Below are positions 9,686 through 21,600 of a stretch of DNA of 64,000 bases, piece after piece (positions within the stretch are counted from its first letter, which is position 1; the number at the start of each line of letters is the position of its first letter). Position numbers and translations under genes: made by a program. The DNA is from Schizochytrium sp. CCTCC M209059. Taxonomy: Eukaryota > Sar > Bigyra > Thraustochytrida > Thraustochytriidae. The stretch covers positions 62,001-126,000 of the forward strand of contig KN805389.1 in NCBI GenBank assembly GCA_000818945.1, written 5' to 3'. The notes beneath the pieces are model-generated. The model was not told where the DNA came from and ran no database searches. It was given only the letters and a program-made list of their open reading frames with translations.

Positions 9686-12600
9686 TTACACATTCAAGAT
9701 GTCGGTGCCGTACCATAGACTTAATAAAAACGTTTGCATGACAATTGACAGAAATAACTGGCCATCCTCAAGCTGCGTGTGCTCCACAATCGGTTTCGGG
9801 AACCGTAGCGTATGCGAAGGCGGACCAGACAATGGTACGTTGACGTGCACAACAAAGATAAAGGACAACTCATATGGAGGAAGCAAGACAATATCAGTGC
9901 CCTTCCGAGATTCGCAGCCCCGCAGCGCTAGAGGGCCGTGCGCATATGCAAGAAATTCGATCAGATTTTCCGTTGGAATTTCCGGCAACAGCTGAGCGAT
10001 CTCGTCGTCAACCGTATGCAATGGACAGCTGAAGGAGAGCATTTCAAGATCGTCAATGTCCACGGACCTGCGCTCTTGCTGACCCTCTTCATCGCCAATG
10101 CGCACGTACCCCGAGGCGCCACTGTGCACACTGTTCTCTGCTGCAAGTACCAGGCGAGGAGGCGTCGCGACGCCGGGGCCCGTTTGTTGCACCGCCCCAA
10201 GTTCAGGACTTCCTGCACCTTTATTTGCTTCATGGTGTACAGCTTTTACGATCCCACGAAGGCGACTCCAAAACATCTTGCGTTGGAAACTCAGCACTCC
10301 ATGAGAAAAGACACTTTCGAGCATGTTTCCCAAATTGTCCTTGAGTTGCTCGCGGTCGAGTTCGAGAGCACACGCACCACCCGAATCGTCTCCAGTTTCG
10401 ACTGCATCTTCGATGCCAAGGCTTGACGATCGCGCGAATGCACCTGTCCGCAGAAGAGCGGCTCCCGCGATCACATCTGGGTCAATCGCACCCTCGGAAC
10501 ACAGCGCCTCGTAGTCCGCATCATCTCCGTATTCGGTCTCAGGAACGGCTGCAGACTCGTTTTTAGCATCGGATTCGCCGCCATCGTCCTGCGTCTTTCC
10601 GGCCGTCTGAATCTTCTCCTCCACAAATTGTGCAGAGCGGGCTCCTCCTTCCGAATGTGACGCGATGCTCCTTCGCCGCGCCTCGGCGCCGGGTTCGTTG
10701 AGGCCAAGAGTCTCACGCATCGTTCTTCCGTCGTTCGCAATCAAACATGCCACAAAACTCACTGGCACGTCCTTTATCTCATCAATACTTGTTCGCAATT
10801 GAGAGACCTCTTTCTGGCCTTTAACGTTGGATTCATGCTTCTCGCCAAAGTCGTCGTCCTCATCGTCTCGCAAGCGTACGATTGCAACATAAGACATTCC
10901 GTTCAGACGCCCGCGGCCCGGAAGATCCGTGAACGAGCCGTCGCGCGACGACAAGAGGAGATAGTTCTCCCCACCGCCCAGCGAGCTGGACTTGATGCCT
11001 GACATTCCGTACCGTTCAGCCATACGAACGATGTAGTCAAAGGCCTTGTTTACATTCTTGTGCGTGAGAACTGACGAACTAGGGACTGTGACCTGGAATT
11101 CCGTCAAGTAGATGCTTGATTCCGCATTCGGTGGGGGATTCGGAAACTCTCTTGCAAAGGCGAAGACCTGAGGCGCAATATCTACCGGTCGTTCCGCATA
11201 TGATTCGAGAGTCTTCTTGAACAGAAAAAGTTGATAGTCATAGACCATCTTGCGTGTCTGCAGCCCTGTGCGAAGAATGCCGAGATCTTGTGTGTAGTAG
11301 AGCCCTCGTGAACGCGATGTGGCCGAATTCAGGAAATATAAGTCGTCATCGGCCATGTCCGGATCAGCACCCGCCCCATTCGCGCCGTGGCGCAGGTCGG
11401 GCTCCAGTAAGCGCATGACCACCTTGAGCATGTCGCTTTGGACACGCACCTCGACAATCACCACCATACCATTGAACTGCCGCTGCGCGTAAATGGCGCG
11501 CGGCCGCCAATTTGCAGGCTCACTTGCTCCGCTTTGAGAAGCGCGCCCTGCCCTCGCTGCTGTTGTTGCTATTGGTGCTGCTGATGGTGTTGGGTCAGAG
11601 TCGGAGGCAGGAGGTGATGCGGCCGACTGTGGCGTCTCTGGCGTGGGGGCCGCCGCAGAGGTTGGGTATGCGCTGCGCTGCGTGGCCGCGTCGGTATCTG
11701 GAAATACAATGTGTCGCATCTCGAGCTGATGAATCAGGTGATCCATATATATGTGTTGAAAGTCCTCAATCGCGAGACGTGTAAACTCGTGCAAGACCGC
11801 GGACCTCTTATTGTGCTCGTGCGCACCAATAAAGAGCCGGGCGCGCGTCGTATGCAAAACGCGCGAGTCGTCGAGCAAGAGCTCTAATTCCTCCGAAGAC
11901 GCCATAGAAACCTCCATGGCATCGACCTCGTCTTGAAATTCGCCCTCCAAGCTTGCATATGGATATCGGGACGTAGACGCCTCGCTGCGCCAGCGCGTCA
12001 GCACGCCTTTCAACAGCGCTTCGCGTCGTGCCTGGGACGCGCGTTTGCACGCATTGCAAAGTACGCTGCTTCCGAGAACGCTGACGCGATCGCCGCGATC
12101 GGCTCGCTCCGATCCGCGGTCTTGCAGCAATTCCAAGCCGTGAAGGGGCCGCGGGTAACGACCTCGAAGCTGGAGCTCAAAAGCGGTAATCGCACGAGAC
12201 CCAAATCCGTCTATGCGTCCCGTCTTCGTGGTGATCACTGAAGAAGATTCCCATGTTCCCAATTTGGGCACAGTGGTGTCCCATGGAACAAGGGGGGAAG
12301 ACGAGCGCGCGGACATGGACTCTGCAGATACACCCGTTGACGTACCACTCGCCACAGTCCCGCTCACGCTTGCTCCAGAGCTTCCAGGTCCACCCTTTCC
12401 GAAAAAGTGCATCGGTACTCCAGTTCCTCGTCGCCGACTTGCCATCGCAGCTTTAGCGACGTTATATCCCCCGCGACCAAGGACTTGCGCAGCTGCATTG
12501 TGCGACATGGGCGGCACACTGCTATCCTTGGCTTTGCCTTTCGTCTTTGACTCAGCAATCTGTAGAAATGGCGCCAGGCAGCTCGCTGGTGGCATTTCGT

Positions 12601-15600
12601 GCTCCAGGAGAACCGCCAGCTCTGCTGCCGAAAGCTCCGCTCGCCGTGCGTGCGAGATAAAGTCAGGGTCATTGACGATTGCATTCTTGTCGCGATCTTT
12701 CCTTTTCAGAAGCGCGCGATCCACGTCTCTAAGAAAGTGCACAACAGGCCTAGGAAGAACCGCGTGCATAAAGAGACCCATACGCTGGTGGTAAATGCTG
12801 CGCAAAAGATTTGCACGAGCCGAGATCCACGAGGTCACAAAGCGAATGCACTGCGCCAGGCAGTCTGTTCGTGACTGCGACCAGTTGTATAAGTCTACCC
12901 AGACGTTGTCGTCGCGAATGACCACCGCAATACAGCAGCTCCGTTTCTTGGTGCACTTTCGAGACTGCTCTCCTACCACCGAAGAAGAAAGCCCTCCGTC
13001 GCTGCCTGCGACAAGTGATGTTGAAGATAACGAACGTAAATGCCCCAGTGAAGCTGCCGCGGATGAATCGCTTTGTGGCAAGGATGCACTGTCCGTGACG
13101 GACGCTGGGTCTTCTTGGGGAAGTTTCCCTGCAACTCGCGACGCAGATGCACCCTGTGGTCGCGCTCCGCTCGACTCCACAAACGACACTGAGGGCTTTT
13201 GAAGTGCAGAGTCACTTACAAAACCGTCGTGCGCCCCTCGGAGCTGCACTGCGTTCCGCGTACGCGGGTCACCAGATACTAGATGGCCCCGTCGCAAACA
13301 TGGAGCAAGAGCTTCTTCAACAATGCAAAGCGTTTCCGCGCTGGGTTGCTTATTCGATTCGTTTTCCATCGACACCTCCAAGTTGAAGCGGTCCGCGCCG
13401 ATGAGAAAAAGCTGAGAGCGCGAAGCGGAAATGAGGGTGGACGCCCGAACAGAGTCGACCTGAGCATTCTTTGGTTGGGTGTCTGCGGGATCCTCGTCAC
13501 CCGATCCTTGCGGGGACTCGTCCGATTTGCCGGACCTTGCGCAGTCCGCATCATCAGCGGAGCACATCGATTGACTTCCTTCATTTTCCTGCTCGCCTCT
13601 CTTTCCTTTGTCCATCGCAGCTGCTCCGCCAAGGGAGGACGGATTGCGACTCTCGACGATGCCAGCACTACTTTCTTCTTTCCACGCCAATGCTTCGGGT
13701 CGAACTTGTGCACGGGGTACAGAGGCATCCTGAACAAAGGCAAGCTGGCAGAGATCAGGCTGGATCTGGGCAATAAGTTGAGAGATTTCGTTCACCAAGA
13801 GCTGTTTTTCCCAGCGCAGCAGCCTTGGATACAGACTGATGCGCAGTCTATCATCAAACGTCCTAGAGCGCGCTTTCTTGCTCGACCTGCTCAGAGGAAG
13901 AAACGGCTGGACATGATCAGCAGGTACCCTTGCCTCGCCCGACGGCGACACAGACACCTCAATTGGCCGTTCCATGTGAAGCACCTCGAACTCGTACTCG
14001 ACGAGGCTTCGCTTGAAAGACTCCGCAAAGCACTCACTGAGCTTGCTAAGGTCTACTTGTCCTGCTTCCCACATATCCAGGACGATGGTATATACCGGCT
14101 CTTCCGCAAGTGCCCGCGCGTCGAGGTCCCGGCGACGGCAAATGGAAACTGGAGCACTGGTTTCTTCCCCCCTACTCTTTGTTTCGCCAGGAAAGACCGG
14201 AAGCGAGGAAGCTGACGACCCCCGCTGAGTTTGCGACTTCGAATTGCCAGGCTGTGACTTGATACTTGCCGCCACGTCCGGTTGCGTGCTCGTATGGACC
14301 TGACTTTGCGTTTTAACGAGATGACGGACATCGGGAGGCGCGCTCGCGTTTGCCGGTGGTTCGACAGAGGGCAGTGATGATGCTTCGCAGTGTTTGTCGT
14401 CTCTGGTCTGCACCGAGAACACCTGCTTTCCATCTTCAAGGAGATGAAGAAAGGCCATTGCTATTCCATTTCCGACATCCGCTTGCGAATACGGCAGAGG
14501 AAGCTCTATTGACCGAAGCGACTGAGCGATCTTGCTCGACGAGCCGAGGCCTGACGCTGCCGCACCGCCTAGTACCGGGGTGGACGAAGACGCATTAGAT
14601 GCCCGGCCAGTCGGCGCTTTTTCGGGATGCGCATTGTAAACAAAGTAGAAGTCCCCAGCACGAAGGTCCAAGGTACGAACGTCGGCAGCTCGTCTCGCTC
14701 GCGGCTCCGCGTGCGTATCATCGGCATTTCTCTGTCTGACCTCAAGGTCGAGAAATATCGGGTTTGTGCGCTGCGCATTGTCAGAATGGCCCTCTTGGAC
14801 TCTGTCGTACGAGGTCCCCTCAGTCCAGGCCGGGTGCATTTGCTGGGGGACCTTCGAATGTCCTTCAAGATTGACAGTGTCCACGGGAGCCGGAGAAGGT
14901 TCATTCCTCTCCGTGTCATCCTGCTCCATTTCGGCCATTTTTGCGTCCGGAATAGATTGGAAGTGCAAGACGTTTGTGAATTCCAGCAGATTCTCCTTGA
15001 AAATAAGAAGAAGCAGGCCAATGTCGCCGACATAGGACGGCACGACCAACTTATGGCGAAGATGAGGCGCATCCTTGCGATCCTTGATAAAGTCTAAATC
15101 GTGCGGATACACCTTGAATTGGATGTTACGGAACAAGAAACCACCAAGAGTTGCAATGGTGCTATTTTTGATCTTGGTCTCCAACAACGTCCCGAGAACG
15201 GTCACCATATCCTCCGGAGGCTTGTCGACACCGTACACCTCAAGGACAACAGCTTTAGAGGACTTGGAAGGTTCAGCGTCAGCATCTGCGTTACTTGATC
15301 GCCAGAACGGTCTCGCGGACGAAACGCCGCCTTCGCCTTCGTTTGACTCTCCTCGTAGTTTGAGATAGAAAATCTGCTTCCCCGACTGGTACACAAAGGT
15401 GTTCTGCCGATTTTGTACAATGAACGAGTAAAGCGCGTTGAGGCGCAAATCAGAGATCGCTCGTTCCAGGACCAAACGTTGTGGGACGGGAAATCGCGCG
15501 CGATGTTGGCACGGACATGCAAAGAACCCATCCGGGAGCGCATGTTCGTTCCAGACGTCGCCTTCAAGCTCGCCCATAGCCTTCGCCTCGCCGAACTTGT

Positions 15601-18600
15601 TTCCGCGCGCGTTCGTCGCCACGGAACGCGACCCCGAACGATCGAAAGGGAGACGTCGCGGTGGAACTCCGCGATGGCTTCTCGAGGATTCGCTTTCTTG
15701 GGTGGGGAGACGGCTCGTGTCAGGTTTAATGAGGAGACGATGGGCGCTTCGAGTCTCATGGAGGCTATGCAGCAAAAGCAGCTGGTTGACGCGCTTCTCG
15801 GTTTGCTGTACACCTGAACACAATCGTTCTTCGATTCGTCTGGCTTCCTCTGCGTTGCGGAGGTTCGGGTGGTGAAAGTAGAGGACCACTGACGACCCGA
15901 GCGTGACTTCGAAAATGGCCCAATAGGGTACAGAGTACTCGCGCATATGAAGCCCTGACCGAAGCGAAGTTGTCGGTGGTGTAATCGTGAGCGACTTTGC
16001 ACCGGCGGTCCCGCCTTCTGCGCCTCCAGAGGCGATTGGAGCAGCTGGGACACTTGCAGGCGTTGAAAAAAGACTGCCACCTTGGTACGTTGAAAAGCCA
16101 GAATCGGCTAGCCTTCCCACGGATCCGCGCCTTTTTGAGCGAAAGGGAACCGTTGACTCGTTTGCCGTTTGACTCGCAGTCGAAGGACGCATTGGCTCGA
16201 CCACAATGCATCTGTCTTTGGAAACCTTACGAAGCGAAAGATATGGGCTCTCCGCAAAGACTTGGTCGAACATGTCGACTCCGACCTTGGGATCAACAAA
16301 GTGCAACGGAATGGTCTTGCGAGTGATTGTTCGTGCGCGAAGCCCGCCATGTTCCAACAACAAGCGCACGAGGTCGAGCGTCTTCTCTGTCACGGGGTAA
16401 ACGCGCTGTAAAGATGCGAGGACAGCGGAGGACACCATGGCTTTGATTCTCGACTTAATCTTCTTTCGCACAGCCTTAGTCCACTTGGAAAGAAAGGAAT
16501 CGCGCGCACCGGGAGCTCGTCGTCGCTTTTGCCACTCGTGATGCTTCCGAGCAAAGAGTTCCTTCGTGGGAGGCGGCGGAGCCTGAGACTGCACAGGCTG
16601 CTCCGCGAATCCAGACAAACCTTTAGCGTTGGAGTTAGACTGCGTCCGATACGCATGCTGCGGTGCATACGTGGAATGCTCCTGCCAGAGAGCCTCCGTC
16701 TTTGGTTGTGATGACGGCGGATGCGTTGGAAGCGTGCAGAAGATGAGGTTAATGAAGACATGACTCGACTTCCCCGCGTGAAGAGTCTCCATGATCGTCT
16801 CGCAGATGCGCCCGCGCTCGATTTCATAAGTCACCTTGTGCGTTGGCGGCTCGGAATACGGCTGGTCAACGAGACGCGTAGGACGACTGTCGATTTCACT
16901 CGGGTCTGGTCTATCTCGCTCGGCACGTGAGGTACAGCATATGCGGAAGAAAAAAGGAGGCGCGTTCGAGCAGTCTTCGAGGCCTGTAACTCCTGCGAGC
17001 ATTGCTCCGCGCCGGTCCCGTGCGTGCTCGCTCGGTGATTCCGCATACCTAACGTGAGGCGATGTGAAAGCCTCGTCGCCGCGCCCTGTCGCATCGCCAG
17101 CAGGATTCGCACGGTGACGGCCTCTATTATGTAAGATGTCTTCGACGTCGTTGCCTGCGGGGTTCATATCATCTTGGTCATCGTGGTCATCGTCGTCGTC
17201 CTCTTCTTCCTCCACATCGCTCTCGAGGATTTCGGGGGACCCCTTAGGCTCAAAGTAATAGAATGAGGTTTTGCTGATGGGCTGAAAGAAGTCATTGAGG
17301 ATAGTGTCGAAGCGTTCGTCCACCTCGGACACAGTTTGGTCTGGAGATGGAGGAGCGCTTTCCGGGGCGAGCCCCTCAGCGGGGGTCGATGGACTCTGAC
17401 CCAGCGTGGTATGGAGAATATCTCGAAGCAACGTCGCATCAACTTCAGCCTTGTGGGTGGGACATCTGCGTAGAAGCGTTTCGATGTCGTCCGTGTGCAA
17501 GAGATTCGCACGTTCCTCCATTCCAACCACCGTCGAATCAAAGATTCGATGGATGGTGACGATCATGTTGTAAAAGTGGGCATCCTTGATTTGCTTGAGA
17601 AAGCGTTGAGCTTCGAGTGATGCGAGAGCGGATGATGCGACGCGTTCCGAGTCCTCGGCAATGCCCTCCGAATCTTCTGCGCCTTGGGGCTCTGGGGCCT
17701 CGGTGTCTTCCGTTGCAAACGCAGACATGGGCGGGGTCGGCGTTCCCTCTGCAAGGTCCTCGGAGTCCCGGTACCTGAAAAGCTCTCGAAGCTCTTGGGC
17801 CACAAACTCGCCTGGAAAGACCACCTTGCGGACGTCAACTTCGTAAAAGGAAATCGAATACGCCTGCGAAGCCCAGCCATCGGCAGTTGCTTTTCCTTCC
17901 TCTTCGCCTTCTTGCTGCTGATCGTCGCAGGCGCTTGCGTCGGCCCAGCTTGCACTTTCTGACGCCGATTCGGCCGGAGTCGGTCCGCAATCGTACGCCT
18001 GAGACAGCAGCGCCGGCAAGACCATGACGAGAATGCGCGTAGAGCTGAGCACTTTGGCAAAATAGAGACTTGCTTGCGCTGCAGGCGCGACGAGATCATC
18101 GGAACTCCTCTGGCCATCCACAAGGCGGGCATCTGAGATGCCAGCGAGAGATTCGAGCATGAGTTTGAAGAACTCGTCGTTTGCGAGCGAATTGTTCTTG
18201 ACGCGAAAGACGCTGAAAGATTTGACGGTTGGTGAAGAAAACTGCAACAGCGAATTGACGCCACCTTGCACCTTGACGCACTCAACGGCCCAGCTTGACT
18301 TGGAGTTGCTCGCATCTTGTGGGTCCATGACAGACTCTGTGCGCACACGAGGGGCGCTAATGTACGGCATGAGAGTCTCGGTGTCTGCGGCACAGGCCTG
18401 AATCTCCCGGAAGGCTAGCGACGTGGACACAAAGTAGCCATCTACCAATCGGTAGTGCGCACGAAGCAACTCCTTGAAAAGTTCGGCATCAAGGGCTTCT
18501 AATGCGTGCTGTGGCTTGAAGCGAAAGTTCATCGCTTGCAAAAGTACCTTTGAAGTGACCTCGTACTCGGTAAAAGAGACGTGGTACAGCAGAAGACAGT

Positions 18601-21600
18601 TGGCTTTGCCTTGATTGCGATCACCCTGTTCAAGGGGTATAAACTTGCAAAAGTTAGCGTCGCCTTGCAGCTCTGGCTTCACGAGATTGTCAGCGATCTC
18701 CAGCATGCCATCTGCAGCTTGCTTAAATGGAAAGGAGCTTGAAACAACCTCGTACCCTTCGCGTACGCGAGCACGCACGAGGGAAGACGCAACGTGCTGA
18801 GCGAGACCTGGTTTCATGATGGTCCACGTCCGCGTCTGCTTGTGAACAAATTTTTTCACCAACATTCGTGTCGTTGGCAATATGAGACCGTGCTCTATGC
18901 TCGCAGCAGATGGTACCGGAACCAAGACACGACAAAGCTCTGCAAACGAGCACTCCCCATGCCAAAATTTCATGAGGATCACCGAGTCCAAACGGCTCAG
19001 CAGGTCCTGCAGGATCGTTTCGCGATGTCTTGCAGACGTTGCCATAGGCAAGGCCACATGTACGGTTCCCAGGAATTCGGAGAGGGGCACGAATCTGCAC
19101 AAAGCCACGAGTGGAGCCGCATTTGGCGCGCAACTCGTTCCCTCGGTGCTGAAATCCCCATCGATGCGTTTTGAAGCATGCAAAACACCGCGCGTGGGGC
19201 GTCCCGAAAGGGAAGAGGGTGGAGGCGATGCTGATGGTGATGATTCGGACGAGGTCCCACGACCGATAAAGGTAGCCCATTCCTTCAACGTGGCTTCGAC
19301 AGTTGCGGGGGACCCCGTCGGGGGCCTCATCAGCACATCAAATGAATCAACGTGGAACCACCGATGCCAGCGAGAGAGAGGCTCGGCCGCAAATACCTCG
19401 AGAAGAGCGCGTGGACCCATGAGTGGATCCCGGAGAGCAGCACTGATGTGGACAAAGGCCCGGTCCGCCTCCACAATAGCATTGATGTACTGGTGCAAGC
19501 GGAGTTCGATCGATGTGCTGAGGTTCTCGCGGTCATGCGGATTGCTGGTGCTCTCGAGCCTCTCCCGGAGCTTAATGAACCGGACGTAAAAAGCATCTGT
19601 GGCGACGAGACGAACACTCACCACGGCGATGCGTTGGTGTCCGTCCTCACAATGAGTGGAGCGCGAGACGTGCATGACGTAAATAATTGAGACATGAGGG
19701 GCATAATTGAGCACGAAGCGCAAGGAGACGGCGTGTTTCTCAACAAAGGTCTGCTTCAAGCTGAAACCTTCTTTGAGTCGACACGCGAGGACCTCGGTTG
19801 CACGGATGCGCGAGAGTCGGTACTCGACCAGCTCGCCAACAGCGGTCGGCGAGGCCGGCGGGCGACCCTGCCATGGGTACACGTTTGGGATGGCCTCGAA
19901 GGCGCGCGCAATGGAGAGCGATGACACGCGCGGCTCGAGGGCCGCAACCTCGATTTCATTCGTGAAAAATGGTACCATGACAACGCGTAATGGTTCCCTG
20001 CGCGATTCCCTGGATTGCAAGCTTGCCGCAACGCTGGAAGCGCTGCTGGCCGAGTCTTTAAACGCCCGTGGCTCGTGTTTCTTCATCATGGGGGGTACAT
20101 CATCTTCGGCGCCAAGCATTCTCAAAAATTCCTCGCCTCGTGTTGCAGCAACGGCGTGATGTTCTTGATCATGGATCTGCGACAAGCCCCACCGATGCTG
20201 ATGGTGAAGGGGAGCGCCCAGTCTTGTTGCCGACTGCTGCGAGGGCCCCGAGGAGAAGGAGGGTCGGCGTCTGCCAAGGCCAGATCCGGAGACGCTCGAT
20301 ATGTAGTTTGCAGACGGCCCCTCGTGAGCACGAAGCAGGGGCTGGCTCCGAGCGATTGTTCGCGCGTCGTCGAGCTGGTGAAAGCGACATAGCAAGGCTA
20401 CAACCAATTTCCCTGCATTGGCGACTGCTGCAAGTCTTTGCGGGGAAAGGTCCTCCGCAAACCCTTCAAAGAAAGATGACCATGTCGAGGAAGATCGATT
20501 CTTTTGTCCGCGACGGCGAGGACGTCGCAATCCGCGACGCGCTGCACGATCTTCAGACGCCGCCGTTGCGTTTGCGCGAGCAGTAAGCTCCTCGCGCACA
20601 GTCCGAATGAAGTTCATGTCGTAGCATGCGCCTCCTGTCAGGGCAGCGGCAAAGAACAGGTCGGAGAAGTCTGGTAGGCTCCCAAAGGGACTACTGATCT
20701 TCTCAACAGAGGCCAAAATGGCAAAGTGGACCGGGATATCAAGACGCCGCAAGACCGATAACCCTGGGTCATTTGATGCGTCGCTGGCACTTCGCAATGC
20801 TGGCAGCGAGCCGTCTGATATAACAACCATACTCGGGCAGGCGCTCGGCTCGAGCAATTGCACGGCTGCGATAGCTTCCGCGAGAAACTCGACAAGGGAA
20901 GTTTCTTCATCTTCGCTCTCGGCTGGGTCATGCTCTTCAGTAGGTTCTGCACGTCGGGAAAAGCCCGTATCGCCTCCAAGAGATCGCCCTGCGCTGGTTG
21001 ACATGGCCGCGGGGCCAAGATCGAGATGCCCGCTTCGGGTGAGTGTAGGTATCGAAGACGCGCTTGGTGCAGAGCCAGCGTCGTTCATACCGGAGGCGCC
21101 TTCTAGAGCATCTTTATAGGTAACAGGGCCTGCTTCGGGGGCTTCAGAAGAAGTCGGCGACTCGAGGTGCCGTGAGCGAGGGAGCGCAGAGGCCAACGTG
21201 CTCAGTGATGAAGTCGAAGACGTGCGATCCGGTCGTTTGGGTCCGTGGATTTCAGGACGGACGAGCGCGTCTAGCCCAGCGCGCGATTGCTCGAGAATGC
21301 GAGGAAGCGATTCGGCAGAAAGTGGCACAGCGGTCACGAGAACGGCAAGCGTTTCATCATCCAGGACTTTGCGCGTACTTGTGCGGACTGTCACTGAGAC
21401 CTTGATCGAAGGGCGAAGCAGGACACGATGAGATAGCATAGGAATCGGTTGCAGCAAGGCCTGCAGCATGACTGACATGACTGGGACGACTTGAGCGCCC
21501 GGGAGTGCGTACACTGGCTCTGCTTTGCAAAGGGATCCAAGGAGCGTTACCGAGTACATGGAGGTCGTGGCATCCAACGCAAAGACGACATGGTACCGTT

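Noticed and set aside
12746..12755. AGGCCTAGG within the SZT2-like gene as another copy of the palindrome
   Set aside because: The base before it is C, so the octamer TAGGCCTA is not complete. It is ordinary coding sequence.
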